From positions 1 through 64,000 of the forward strand of contig NZ_SRMQ01000005.1 in the NCBI RefSeq assembly GCF_004768785.1: DNA of 64,000 nt, read 5' to 3'. Position 1 is the stretch's first letter, and the number at the start of each line of letters is the position of its first letter. The notes beneath the pieces are model-generated. The model searched no databases. It was not told the DNA's origin and saw only the letters and a program-made list of their open reading frames with translations. The position numbers were made by a program, and so were the translations under genes. Positions 33,545-43,102 of this stretch are shown one piece after another. Origin of the DNA: Caproiciproducens galactitolivorans. Lineage in GTDB: Bacteria; Bacillota; Clostridia; Oscillospirales; Acutalibacteraceae.

Positions 33545-34699
33545 ATGAAAAGATGTTTATCGATTCTAGGTTCAACAGGCTCGATCGGCACGCAGACGCT
33601 GGATGTTGTTCGGGGGTTGAACCTTCGTGTTTGTGCGCTGGCGGCAAATTCGAATATTGCGCTGCTGGAGGATCAAATTCGTGAATTCAAGCCGGAGCTT
33701 GTTGCGGTTTTTGATATAGATGCTGCGAAAAAGCTGAAAATTGCGGTGGCGGATACTTCGGTTCGCGTTGTTGGAGGAATGGAAGGCCTTTGCGAAGCCG
33801 CGGCTTTTTCCGGCGCGGATCTGATTGTAAATGCGGTTGTCGGCATGGTGGGTTTAAAGCCGACTCTTGCCGCGATTGCTGCGGGAAAAGACGTCGCTTT
33901 GGCAAATAAGGAAACCCTTGTGGCCGGTGGCTCGCTGGTTATGAAAGCAGCGAAAGAAAAGTTTGTCCGGATTTTACCCGTGGACAGCGAACATTCCGCG
34001 ATTTTTCAATGCCTGCAGGGCTGTCCGGAGAAGAAAGCATTGAAACGCCTACTTCTTACCGCTTCCGGCGGGCCATTTTTTGGAAAGACCAAAGAAGAAT
34101 TACGGGATGTTACACCCCAGCAGGCTTTGAAACATCCGAACTGGAATATGGGCGCAAAGGTTACGATCGATTCTGCCACTATGATGAACAAAGGACTGGA
34201 AATTATAGAAGCGTCCTGGCTGTTCGACATGCCGGCTTCGAAAATTTCCGTTGTTGTGCACCGCGAAAGCATCGTGCATTCTATGATCGAATACGAAGAC
34301 AATTCTGTGATTGCGCAGCTTGGCCTGCCCGATATGCGCATCCCGATCCAGTATGCCGTTACATGGCCGCAGCGCTTCCCCTCTCCGGTCGGGCAATTGG
34401 ATTTGACCGATTATGGTAAGTTGACCTTTTATAAACCGGATTTGGAGACCTTTACCTGCCTTGCCGCCTGCCGAAAAGCAATCGAGCGCGGCGGGCTTGC
34501 TCCCGCGGTGGCGAACGGGGCAAACGAAGTAGCGGTTAAACTGTTTTTAAATCGCCGGATCTCCTTCCTTCAGATTGGTGAACTGGTCGCTCAGGCGGTG
34601 GAAAATCAACCGGATGTCCGGTTGGTTTCTTCCGTTGACGAAATAGAAAATGCAGACACGTATGCCAGAGAATATGTTCTAAAAGCATCTGGCAAATGA
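33545..34699 (+). CDS. dxr: 1-deoxy-D-xylulose 5-phosphate reductoisomerase
   Basis: The 384-residue NADPH-dependent enzyme makes MEP, the second step of the non-mevalonate isoprenoid pathway. Visible are LGSTGSIGTQTLDVV (8-22, NADPH binding), ANKETLVAGG, PVDSEHSAIFQCLQG (metal/substrate site) and KVTIDSATMMNKGLEIIEA. dxs and ispG of the same pathway are also in this window. It lies 43 bases after cdsA. Confidence 0.97.
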   Translation: MKRCLSILGSTGSIGTQTLDVVRGLNLRVCALAANSNIALLEDQIREFKPELVAVFDIDAAKKLKIAVADTSVRVVGGMEGLCEAAAFSGADLIVNAVVGMVGLKPTLAAIAAGKDVALANKETLVAGGSLVMKAAKEKFVRILPVDSEHSAIFQCLQGCPEKKALKRLLLTASGGPFFGKTKEELRDVTPQQALKHPNWNMGAKVTIDSATMMNKGLEIIEASWLFDMPASKISVVVHRESIVHSMIEYEDNSVIAQLGLPDMRIPIQYAVTWPQRFPSPVGQLDLTDYGKLTFYKPDLETFTCLAACRKAIERGGLAPAVANGANEVAVKLFLNRRISFLQIGELVAQAVENQPDVRLVSSVDEIENADTYAREYVLKASGK

Positions 34700-34711
34700 T
34701 GAGGTGATCGT

Positions 34712-35782
34712 ATTATACAGGTATTATTAATCGTTATCGCGGTATTGCTTTTCGGTTTCATTATCTTTATTCACGAATTCGGCCATTTCTTTACAGCAAA
34801 ACTGTCCGGAATTCGGGTGAATGAGTTTGCAATTGGTATGGGACCAAAGCTATTTCATTTTCAGAAAGAGGAAACGTTGTATTCCCTGCGTGCATTCCCA
34901 ATCGGCGGCTTTTGCGCTATGGAAGGGGAAGACGGGGAAAGCAACGACGAACATGCGTTTAATAACCGGCCCGTTTGGAAACGGATTTTGGTTGTCGCAA
35001 TGGGTGCGGTTATGAATATCCTTCTCGGCATTATCCTGATGATGGTTCTTCTGGTGCAGCAGCCTGCTTTTTCCTCTACGACAATTGCAAAGTTTCCGGA
35101 GCCTTCCGGCTTTCAAGCTGCGGGGCTGCAGGTTGGTGACAAGTTCGCCAGTATTGACGGTTACAAAATCAATAGTGACCGTGACTTGAGCTTTGCGTTA
35201 TCCATCATGAACCCGCAAAAAACGGATATCCAGGTCATAAGAAACGGGAAACTGCTGACTTTTGATAATGTCAAGTTAAAAACAAAAGACATTAATGGGA
35301 AAAAGGTTCTTGTAGCGGACTTTTATGTCGCTCCCATTCAAAAAAATCCAATTACCCTCCTGCAAAAATCGGTTGAGGATACGGTATCCACCGTTCGAAT
35401 GGTCTGGTTCAGCCTGGTAGGAATGGTTACCGGAAGATTCGGAATGCAAGATGTTGCGGGGCCAGTCGGTGCGGCAAGCATGATCGGGCAGGCTGCTTCA
35501 ATCGGTTTGAAGCAAAGCTTTGTCGCAGCCCTGAATAATATCATCATGATGATGATGCTGATTACAGTAAACCTTGGCGTTGTGAATTTACTTCCACTTC
35601 CGGCTTTGGATGGCGGCAGGCTCCTTTTTCTGCTTGTGGAAGCAATCCGCCGCAAGCCGCTGAATCCAAAGTACGAAGGCTTGGTCAATACGGCTGGTTT
35701 CTGTTTACTGATAGGGTTAATGGTCCTTATTACGTTTAATGATATCGTTCGGCTGGTAACCGGCAAGGGGCTGGGAGCATAA
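34712..35782 (+). CDS. rseP: RseP-type site-2 zinc metalloprotease, probable ATT (or ATA) start
   Basis: The ~356-residue intramembrane protease has the zinc motif HEFGH (21-25) in its first membrane helix, a PDZ domain (about 110-190) and the C-terminal NLLPLPALDGGRLLFLL motif. It trims membrane anchors such as anti-sigma factors. The only standard start in frame, TTG 34745, would remove half of the first helix and has no ribosome site. The frame is open from 34703, and AGGTGAT (34703-34709) is spaced correctly for ATT 34712 or ATA 34715. The end overlaps ispG by one base. Confidence 0.9.
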   Translation: MIQVLLIVIAVLLFGFIIFIHEFGHFFTAKLSGIRVNEFAIGMGPKLFHFQKEETLYSLRAFPIGGFCAMEGEDGESNDEHAFNNRPVWKRILVVAMGAVMNILLGIILMMVLLVQQPAFSSTTIAKFPEPSGFQAAGLQVGDKFASIDGYKINSDRDLSFALSIMNPQKTDIQVIRNGKLLTFDNVKLKTKDINGKKVLVADFYVAPIQKNPITLLQKSVEDTVSTVRMVWFSLVGMVTGRFGMQDVAGPVGAASMIGQAASIGLKQSFVAALNNIIMMMMLITVNLGVVNLLPLPALDGGRLLFLLVEAIRRKPLNPKYEGLVNTAGFCLLIGLMVLITFNDIVRLVTGKGLGA

Positions 35783-36825
35783 TGAAGAAAACTAGAAAAA
35801 TTTACGTGGGAGGACTGCCGATCGGCGGCGGTTCCCAAATTTCCGTACAGTCAATGCTGAACGTACCTTCCACGGATATAGATGGTAGTGTAAGGCAGGC
35901 GGTGAAGCTTGCGGAAGCCGGCTGCGACATCATACGTATCGCATTACCGAATATGGAAGCCATCGCGCTGATTCCGGCAATCAAAAACGTTGTCAAAGTA
36001 CCGTTGGTTGCTGATATCCATTTCGATTACCGGCTCGCGCTGGAGGCGGTTGCCGCCGGCATTGATAAAATCCGGATTAACCCGGGAAATATTGGCTCGG
36101 ACGAACATGTGAAAGCAGTTGCCGACGCTTGCAGAAGAAGAAATATACCGATACGCATCGGCGTGAATTCCGGTTCGCTGGAGAAAGAAATCCTTGCGAA
36201 ATACGGCAGCCCCACGCCCCAGGCATTGGCGGAAAGCGCCTTATATCACGCGTCCCTGCTTGAAAAATTTGATTTTCAGGATATCGTTATTTCAATGAAA
36301 TCGTCGGATGTGGACACAACGATCAGAGCATACGAAATCGCAGCGGAAAAGTGCGACTATCCGCTGCATCTCGGTGTAACCGAAGCGGGAACGGAACACA
36401 TGGGGCTGATAAAGTCCGCGATTGGAATCGGTTCGCTTTTGCAGCGCGGAATCGGTGATACCATCCGTGTATCGCTTACAGCCGATCCCGTTAAAGAGGT
36501 TGCCGCCGGGTTTGATATTTTAAGAGCTCTGAATTTAAGGCGGGAAGGCATTCAGTTTATATCCTGTCCTACCTGCGGAAGAACTCGTATTAATTTAATT
36601 CGACTTGCGGATGAAGTTGAGCGGCGCTTGAAAGGCTGTAAAAAGCCGATTAAGGTTGCTGTTATGGGCTGTGCGGTCAACGGCCCGGGCGAAGCTCGCG
36701 AAGCCGACATTGGGATTGCCGGCGGGAACGGGGAAGGCCTGCTCTTCAAAAAGGGACAAATTATCCGAAAGGTTCCGGAAAGGGAATTATTAGACTGCTT
36801 AATGCAGGAGATTGAAAAGATGTAG
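35782..36825 (+). CDS. ispG: 4-hydroxy-3-methylbut-2-en-1-yl diphosphate synthase (IspG/GcpE)
   Basis: The 347-residue [4Fe-4S] enzyme converts MEcPP to HMBPP. The N-terminal TIM-barrel has QSMLNVPSTD and ADIHFDYRLAL; the C-terminal part carries the cluster cysteines in SCPTCGRTRIN and in MGCAVNGPGEAREADIGIAGG (listed as a split motif). The ATG overlaps the rseP stop by one base. dxr-rseP-ispG-polC is a conserved clostridial order. Confidence 0.97.
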   Translation: MKKTRKIYVGGLPIGGGSQISVQSMLNVPSTDIDGSVRQAVKLAEAGCDIIRIALPNMEAIALIPAIKNVVKVPLVADIHFDYRLALEAVAAGIDKIRINPGNIGSDEHVKAVADACRRRNIPIRIGVNSGSLEKEILAKYGSPTPQALAESALYHASLLEKFDFQDIVISMKSSDVDTTIRAYEIAAEKCDYPLHLGVTEAGTEHMGLIKSAIGIGSLLQRGIGDTIRVSLTADPVKEVAAGFDILRALNLRREGIQFISCPTCGRTRINLIRLADEVERRLKGCKKPIKVAVMGCAVNGPGEAREADIGIAGGNGEGLLFKKGQIIRKVPERELLDCLMQEIEKM

Positions 36826-36838
36826 AGGGTGAATCCCA

Positions 36839-39800
36839 TTGAAAACATTTGGCGAATTTTTTAGCGAATACATAGAAACCGCACGACTTCCTTCCCCCGT
36901 ATATGACGGGAATATTTCGTCGCTGCAAATTGATACGAACAAAAGAATCATTACTGCGGACGTGGCGTTTCCATCTTTGGTGGAGCGCCGCGTGCTTTAT
37001 GACGTGGAAAAACGAATGGTTGCCTGTAAAGCACTAAAGCTTGCCAAGGTGCGTATCTTTCCATCCTTTCCTTCGGAATGCTTCTGCGTCGACTATTATC
37101 CCAGCCTGGTATTAGAACTGAAGCGCCGTGAAGCAAGCGTGAACGGCATTCTTACGGACTCTACCGCGCGCTTGGAAAACGGAAAGCTGATTGTTTCCTT
37201 GACGCATGGAGGCGGCGATCTGCTTCTTGCGCGCCGCGTTGACCGGTTGCTCGCGAAGCTGATTCAGCAAGAATTCGGTATCGGTTTAACCGTCGAGTTT
37301 GACGGCTTGCTTTCGCTCGACAGCCAGCATCCGGTCTATATAGAAAAAAAGCGGAAGCAGCAGGAAAAGATCCAGCGGGAAGCTATCGTGGAACAGATGG
37401 AAACGTACGAGTCAAACTTGAACCGTGTAAACCCGCCGAAAACGATTCAGGTTCGTTCCGGAGAAACGCTGCTTCCCACCATTATTCCGGAAAGCGCCCG
37501 TGATTTATATGGGCGTTCGGTAAAAGCAAAGCCCATCCCGATTAATCGGATTTCGCCTGATATTGGCACGGTAACGATTTGGGGAGAGATTTTTCAAAAG
37601 GACGAAAAGATCACGCGGGACGGGCAGAGAAAAATTATCACGATCAATATAACGGATTACACCGGCTCAATGACCCTGAAAATTATCGAAATGGTTCCCC
37701 AGTGCAAACCGATTGACACACTGGAAAACGGCATGTCAATCATTGCGCACGGTGAAATTGAATACGATAAATACGACCATGAAATCGTGCTTCGCACGAA
37801 ATGTATTCGTACGGTTCAGCAGGTAAAAGTGGTAGACAAAGCGAATGTGAAACGGGTGGAGTTGCACCTGCATACCAATATGTCCACCATGGATGCAGTA
37901 AACTCCGCCAGCGATATCATTAAGCGCGCAGCAGAATGGGGACACAGCGCCATCGCGATTACCGACCACGGTGTTGCACAGGCATTCCCCGAAGCGATGA
38001 ATACGGTTGAAGAACTGAAAAAGAAAGATATCCATATTAAAGTGATTTACGGCGTGGAGGCTTATTTTGTCAACGATCTGGTACAAGCCGTAAAAGGGAA
38101 ATCTTCCAAATCCCTTAACGATGAATTTATAGCGTTTGATATAGAGACAACCGGTTTAAGCCCCAACAAAGAGCGGATTACCGAAATTGGCGCGGTCAGG
38201 GTGAAAAATGGAGAAATTATAGAAAGCTTTGACACCTTTGTCAACCCGCAGATACCGATTCCTGCTAAAATAACGGAATTGACCGGCATCACGGACGAAA
38301 TGGTAAAGGACGCGCCTCTAGAAAAAGAAGCAATTCAGGCTTTCTATGATTTCTGCGGAAAAGACGCGGTTTTAGTGGCGCATAACGCCGATTTCGATAC
38401 GTCGTTCATCCGGATTGCGGCGCAGCGGAACGGAATGGAATTTCCGTATACTTATATCGATACGGTACCAATGTGTCGTTCCATGCTGACAGGCATAAAA
38501 AACTGCAAACTGGATACGGTTGCAAAGTATTTAAAACTCGCTCCGTTTAACCACCACCGCGCAAGCGACGACGCTACCGTGCTGGGGGAAATTTTCAGCG
38601 CCCTATTGGAGCGTCTGAAAGAGGACACGTCTGCCCAAACGGTCGATGATATCAATACGTCGCTGGCGGGCGGCGACCCGAAAAAAATGCAATCGTATCA
38701 TCAGATTATTCTGGTTAAAAATAAGACAGGGCTGAAAAATCTGTATAAGCTGATTTCCAAGGCGCATCTGGATTATTTTTATAAAAAACCGCGGATTCCA
38801 AAGAGCGAACTGGTAAAGCTCCGGGAAGGGCTGATTATTGGAAGCGCGTGTGAAGCTAGTGAACTTTACAGGGCTGTGTTCAATGCCCAGCCTTGGGAAA
38901 CCCTTTGCGAAATTGCTAGCTTTTACGATTACCTTGAAATACAGCCGCTTGCAAACAACCAGTTCATGGTGCGGGATGGCTTAGTATCGGATGAAGAAAA
39001 GCTTAAGGAGTTCAACCGCACGATTATTAAACTGGGAGAAACGCTGAACAAGCCGGTGGTTGCTACCTGCGATGTGCATTTTATGGATCCGAAGGACGGC
39101 GATTACCGAAAAATTCTGTTGGCGGGACAGGGCTTCAAGGATACGGATATGCAGCCTCCGCTTTACTTGCGCACAACGGCGGAAATGCTGGAGGAATTCG
39201 CCTATCTGGGCAAGGAAAAAGCTTATGAGGTAGTCGTAACGAATACCAATCTGATTGCCGATATGATCGAGGAAGTCCGCCCGATTCCGGAGGGCACCTT
39301 CCCGCCATTCATTGAGGGCGCGGAGGAACAGCTTACCACCATTACCTGGACAAGAGCGAAAGAGATTTACGGTGATCCATTACCGGATATCGTGAAAAAA
39401 CGCCTTGAACGTGAGCTGGACTCAATTACAAAGCACGGATTTTCTATTTTGTATATGACCGCACAGAAGCTGGTTGCCGACTCGGTGGCACACGGCTATT
39501 TGGTTGGCTCGCGTGGTTCCGTTGGTTCCTCCTTTGTTGCGAATATGTCTGGCATATCGGAAGTCAATCCGCTGGAGCCGCATTATGTCTGCCCGAAATG
39601 CAAGCACAGCGAATTTATTACGGATGGCAGCTATGGAAGCGGATTCGACCTGCCGCCGAAAAAATGCCCTGTTTGCGGAACAGATTATAACCGCGACGGG
39701 CACATGATTCCATTTGAAACCTTCCTTGGGTTCGACGGCGACAAAACGCCGGATATTGACCTGAACTTTTCCGGCGAATACCAGACAAGCGCGCACCGCT

Positions 39801-41179
39801 ATACGGAGACCCTGTTTGGAAAGGATAATGTTTTTAAAGCCGGTACGATTGCTACGGTTGCGGACAAGACCGCTATTGGATTTGTAAAGAAATATGCGGA
39901 GGAAAGAGGAATCGTCATGCACCGCGCGGAAGAGCAGCGGCTGGCGAAAGGCTGCACCGGCATTAAACGGACCACCGGCCAGCATCCGGGCGGTATGGTT
40001 GTCGTACCGAAAGGAATGGAAATTTACGATTTCTGCCCGGTTCAGCATCCGGCAAACGATCAGAATTCCGACAATATTACAACGCATTTTGACTTCCATT
40101 CCATTCACGATACGATCTGCAAGCTGGACGAACTCGGGCACGATGTTCCGTCGATCTACCGTTACCTTGAAGATTACACCGGCATCCCGGTCATGGAGGT
40201 ATCCATGAGCGACCCCAAGGTAATGTCCCTCTTCACGTCGACCAAAGAGCTCGGGGTTGAGCCGGATGATATCGATTCCCAGACCGGCACATTCTCGTTG
40301 CCGGAAGTCGGTACAAGCTTTGTGCGCCAGATGCTGATTGATTCCCAGCCGAAAACCTTTTCCGATTTGCTTCAGGTATCTGGTTTGTCCCATGGTACGG
40401 ATGTCTGGCTGGGCAACGCGCAGGAATTGATTAAGAACAAGACCTGCACCATTTCGGAAGTAATCGGTACACGTGACAGCATTATGACTTATTTGTTGCA
40501 TAAGGGCCTAGAACCGAAAATGGCGTTCAAGATCATGGAAATTACCCGAAAGGGAAAAGCTACGAAGCTCCTTACGGAAGAGCATATAAAAGCAATGAAG
40601 GATCATGGTGTGCCGCAGTGGTACATTGATTCGTGTATGAAAATAAAGTATATGTTCCCGAAAGCCCATGCCGCCGCATACATGATTTCCACCTTACGTC
40701 TCGGTTGGTACAAGGTACACAGGCCGGTCGAATACTATGCCGCCTACTTTACTGTTCGCGGGGAAGATTTCGATGGGGCAACGGTTATGAAGGGCAGGGA
40801 TGCCGTGCGGCGCCGTATGAATGAAATCAAAATGAAGGGGAAAGAGGCCAGCGCGAAGGAAGAAGCTGCATATTCTACCTTTCAGATTATCAATGAAATG
40901 CTCGCGCGCGGGATTGAAGTGCTGCCGGTTGACCTTTACAAATCAGACGCCAAGAAATTTTTGGTGGAAGACGGAAAAATACGCCTTCCGTTCTCCTCTC
41001 TCAGCGGCGTTGGAGAAGCTGCGGCAAACAGCTTAGCCGCAGCGCGGGAGCAGGGCCCGTACATATCGATTGACGATCTGCAGGCACGCTCCAAGGTTTC
41101 CAAATCGGTGATCGAAACGCTGGAAGAAGCCGGAACACTTGCCGGCCTGCCGCAAAGCAGCCAAATGACATTATTCTAG
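36839..41179 (+). CDS. polC: DNA polymerase III alpha subunit, Gram-positive PolC type
   Basis: The 1446-residue replicase has, in order: an N-terminal region, an OB-fold (about 235-330), a PHP domain split by the exonuclease (VELHLHTNMSTMDAV), the DEDD 3'-5' exonuclease (FDIETTGLSPNKERITEIGA, about 430-590, listed as its first motif), the rest of PHP, and the C-family polymerase core with a four-cysteine zinc site (CPKC...CPVC) and the palm motif TPDIDLNFSGEY. The fused exonuclease is diagnostic of PolC rather than DnaE. It starts at TTG 36839 behind GAGGGTGA. Confidence 0.98.
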   Translation: MKTFGEFFSEYIETARLPSPVYDGNISSLQIDTNKRIITADVAFPSLVERRVLYDVEKRMVACKALKLAKVRIFPSFPSECFCVDYYPSLVLELKRREASVNGILTDSTARLENGKLIVSLTHGGGDLLLARRVDRLLAKLIQQEFGIGLTVEFDGLLSLDSQHPVYIEKKRKQQEKIQREAIVEQMETYESNLNRVNPPKTIQVRSGETLLPTIIPESARDLYGRSVKAKPIPINRISPDIGTVTIWGEIFQKDEKITRDGQRKIITINITDYTGSMTLKIIEMVPQCKPIDTLENGMSIIAHGEIEYDKYDHEIVLRTKCIRTVQQVKVVDKANVKRVELHLHTNMSTMDAVNSASDIIKRAAEWGHSAIAITDHGVAQAFPEAMNTVEELKKKDIHIKVIYGVEAYFVNDLVQAVKGKSSKSLNDEFIAFDIETTGLSPNKERITEIGAVRVKNGEIIESFDTFVNPQIPIPAKITELTGITDEMVKDAPLEKEAIQAFYDFCGKDAVLVAHNADFDTSFIRIAAQRNGMEFPYTYIDTVPMCRSMLTGIKNCKLDTVAKYLKLAPFNHHRASDDATVLGEIFSALLERLKEDTSAQTVDDINTSLAGGDPKKMQSYHQIILVKNKTGLKNLYKLISKAHLDYFYKKPRIPKSELVKLREGLIIGSACEASELYRAVFNAQPWETLCEIASFYDYLEIQPLANNQFMVRDGLVSDEEKLKEFNRTIIKLGETLNKPVVATCDVHFMDPKDGDYRKILLAGQGFKDTDMQPPLYLRTTAEMLEEFAYLGKEKAYEVVVTNTNLIADMIEEVRPIPEGTFPPFIEGAEEQLTTITWTRAKEIYGDPLPDIVKKRLERELDSITKHGFSILYMTAQKLVADSVAHGYLVGSRGSVGSSFVANMSGISEVNPLEPHYVCPKCKHSEFITDGSYGSGFDLPPKKCPVCGTDYNRDGHMIPFETFLGFDGDKTPDIDLNFSGEYQTSAHRYTETLFGKDNVFKAGTIATVADKTAIGFVKKYAEERGIVMHRAEEQRLAKGCTGIKRTTGQHPGGMVVVPKGMEIYDFCPVQHPANDQNSDNITTHFDFHSIHDTICKLDELGHDVPSIYRYLEDYTGIPVMEVSMSDPKVMSLFTSTKELGVEPDDIDSQTGTFSLPEVGTSFVRQMLIDSQPKTFSDLLQVSGLSHGTDVWLGNAQELIKNKTCTISEVIGTRDSIMTYLLHKGLEPKMAFKIMEITRKGKATKLLTEEHIKAMKDHGVPQWYIDSCMKIKYMFPKAHAAAYMISTLRLGWYKVHRPVEYYAAYFTVRGEDFDGATVMKGRDAVRRRMNEIKMKGKEASAKEEAAYSTFQIINEMLARGIEVLPVDLYKSDAKKFLVEDGKIRLPFSSLSGVGEAAANSLAAAREQGPYISIDDLQARSKVSKSVIETLEEAGTLAGLPQSSQMTLF

Positions 41180-41208
41180 TTGACATATGCGTTTTAGTAT
41201 GCTATTAT
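41180..41208 (+). promoter_or_regulatory. SigA-type promoter of the histidine operon
   Basis: TTGACA (41180-41185), 17 bases, TATTAT (41203-41208). The -35 box begins on the base right after the polC stop codon. No terminator separates polC from it. Confidence 0.82.
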
Positions 41209-41221
41209 ATTAGCACGCTAA
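41194..41221 (+). promoter_or_regulatory. Tandem operator-like repeats flanking the hisZ -10 box
   Basis: TTAGTATGCTA (41194-41204) and TTAGCACGCTA (41210-41220) agree at 9 of 11 positions, are 16 bases apart and each contains TAG-N4-CTA dyads; the second extends to the perfect inverted repeat TTAGC-AC-GCTAA. They lie on either side of the -10 box, where a repressor would block transcription. A TrpR-like HisR/YerC regulator is a possible binder; no such gene is in the window. Confidence 0.5.
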
Positions 41222-41253
41222 AGCGAATAATCCTGGAGCATGGGGGTGACGCA

Positions 41254-42477
41254 ATGAAAAAGTATAACAAAATAACTCCCGAAGGGACGAGGGACCTGCT
41301 TTTTGAAGAATGTCTGGTAAGACGCCATGTTGAAAAAACGCTTACCGATGTTTTTTCGGCCCGCGGATTTAACGAAGTGGTAACTCCGGGGTTGGAATTC
41401 TACGACGTGTTTGACCCTGAATTTTCGGGGATCGGACAGGAAGTCATGTATAAAATGTCGGATAAACGGGGCAGGCTTGTTGTAATGCGCCCTGACTCAA
41501 CTCTTCCTATTGCCCGGCTTGTGGCAACAAGACTGCAAAATCTTCCGAAACCGATACGGCTCTTTTATACACAGCCGATTTACCGGAATAATACGGCTTT
41601 GACCGGGCGCAGCGATGAAACCGTACAAACTGGGATTGAAATGCTTGGCGCGCAGGGAATGCGTGTCGATCTGGAAGTCATTGTTACGGCGGTTGAAGCA
41701 TTGAACCGGTGCGTACCGAATTTCCGTTTTGAATTGGGCCACGCCGGTTTTTTCCGGGCTTTGGCGGAGCAGCTTCCCATTTCTGAAGATCAACGGGAGG
41801 ACATCCGCCAGGCGATTGAATCAAAGAATTATGCGGCGCTCAATACAATTCTAGACGGTTTGGCGCCTTCCAGGCAGGTTACGGCGATGCGGTCGCTACC
41901 GCGCCTGTTCGGCGGTGAAGAAGTTTTTGACCGCGCCGCTTCCTTCTGTTTAGATGAAAAATCCGCGAATACGCTTACCTATTTGCATGATTTATACCGC
42001 GCTTTAATCCAGTTCGGGCTTGGGGACAAGATCATTGTGGACTTGGGCTTGGTTCAAAGAAACGATTATTACACAAATATTGTTTTCAGCGCTTATGTGG
42101 AAGAATGCGGGGACGCTGTACTGCTTGGCGGACGCTATGACGAGCTGCTGAAACGGTTTGATACGCCGATGCCGGCCATTGGTTTTGCGATCAATGTAGA
42201 CGCCATTTCGAAAATCCTGCTGGGAAGTGGCAAAGCCGAAAAAGTTTTACCCGCGGATGTCCTTGTGCATGGGGAGACTGGCTTCGAGATTCAGGCTTTA
42301 CAATATGCTTCCGAACTTGTTCAAAAAGGTTTGAAATGTGAAAACAGTATTTTTGAGGAACGGTCAAAAGCATTGGAATACGCAAAAATCTGCGGAATAA
42401 AACGTGTGGACTGTATTGGAAATACGATGGAATCAATCGCGATCGCACAGGATGGAGAAAATTATGAAGCCACTTAG
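41254..42477 (+). CDS. hisZ: ATP phosphoribosyltransferase regulatory subunit HisZ
   Basis: The 407-residue protein is a class II aminoacyl-tRNA synthetase-like paralogue of HisRS that activates short-form HisG. It has the start TPEGTRDLLFEE, VMRPDSTLPIARLVATRL, YTQPIYRNN and the motif GGRYDELLKRF. It lacks the HisRS anticodon-binding domain at full length. It is first in the his operon; the end overlaps hisG by 14 bases. Its presence matches the short HisG next to it. Confidence 0.94.
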   Translation: MKKYNKITPEGTRDLLFEECLVRRHVEKTLTDVFSARGFNEVVTPGLEFYDVFDPEFSGIGQEVMYKMSDKRGRLVVMRPDSTLPIARLVATRLQNLPKPIRLFYTQPIYRNNTALTGRSDETVQTGIEMLGAQGMRVDLEVIVTAVEALNRCVPNFRFELGHAGFFRALAEQLPISEDQREDIRQAIESKNYAALNTILDGLAPSRQVTAMRSLPRLFGGEEVFDRAASFCLDEKSANTLTYLHDLYRALIQFGLGDKIIVDLGLVQRNDYYTNIVFSAYVEECGDAVLLGGRYDELLKRFDTPMPAIGFAINVDAISKILLGSGKAEKVLPADVLVHGETGFEIQALQYASELVQKGLKCENSIFEERSKALEYAKICGIKRVDCIGNTMESIAIAQDGENYEAT

Positions 42478-43102
42478 AATTGCCTTGACAAAGGGCAGGT
42501 TGGAAAAAGACACAGTTGCGCTGTTCGAGAAAATCGGCTTTGACTGTACCGCATTAAAAAATAAAGGCCGGAAGCTGATCCTGCCGGTTGGCGGCCATCA
42601 GTTTGAGGTTGTGCTTGCAAAGGCGGCGGATGTGATTACTTACGTCGAACACGGCGTTTGCGATTTGGGCATCGTCGGAAAAGACACCATTCTGGAAATG
42701 GGAAACAGCTTTTACGAAGTGCTTGACCTTGGCTTTGGAAAATGCAAGTTTGCGCTTGCCGGCCCAAAGGGTACGGATTTTTTTGGAGGATATTCCGCTA
42801 AGACCATTGCGTCGAAATATCCCAATGTGGCAAGGAATTTCTTTGAAAGCAAAGGAATGGATGTGCGGATTATTAAAATCGAAGGCTCCGTGGAGCTTGC
42901 CCCCCTGCTTGGACTGTCTGACGCAATTGTCGATATCGTGGAAACTGGTTCTACGCTAAAGGAAAACGGTCTGGAAGTCATTGAAACCATCTGCGATGTT
43001 TCCGCAAGGCTGATTGTGAATGCGGCAAGTCTGAAGCTTCGGAAAGCCGAAATTGAGGATCTTGCGGAGAAAATGGATAGGGCAAAGGAGGGAAAGCTGT
43101 GA
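42464..43102 (+). CDS. hisG: ATP phosphoribosyltransferase, short form HisG
   Basis: HisG couples ATP and PRPP, the first and feedback-controlled step of histidine synthesis. The 212-residue length marks the short form that lacks the regulatory C-terminal domain and needs HisZ. Motifs: IALTKGRLEKDTVALF (5-20), DLGIVGKDTI and the PRPP loop-like IVDIVETGSTLKENGLEV. ATG 42464 has GGAG upstream and overlaps hisZ by 14 bases; the frame remains open further upstream but would be inside hisZ. Confidence 0.96.
   Translation: MKPLRIALTKGRLEKDTVALFEKIGFDCTALKNKGRKLILPVGGHQFEVVLAKAADVITYVEHGVCDLGIVGKDTILEMGNSFYEVLDLGFGKCKFALAGPKGTDFFGGYSAKTIASKYPNVARNFFESKGMDVRIIKIEGSVELAPLLGLSDAIVDIVETGSTLKENGLEVIETICDVSARLIVNAASLKLRKAEIEDLAEKMDRAKEGKL

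Noticed and set aside
34745-35782. rseP starting at TTG 34745
   Set aside because: No ribosome site precedes this TTG and it would delete about half of the first membrane helix that carries the zinc motif. The ATT/ATA start behind AGGTGAT is preferred.
39422-40501. A 359-codon open frame on the minus strand
   Set aside because: It lies wholly inside the polC polymerase core, which has all expected motifs on the plus strand. The antisense frame has no ribosome site or recognisable domain and is explained by codon bias.
41180-41253. T-box before the histidine operon
   Set aside because: The leader is under 40 bases and lacks the conserved T-box sequence and terminator; operator-like repeats are present instead.
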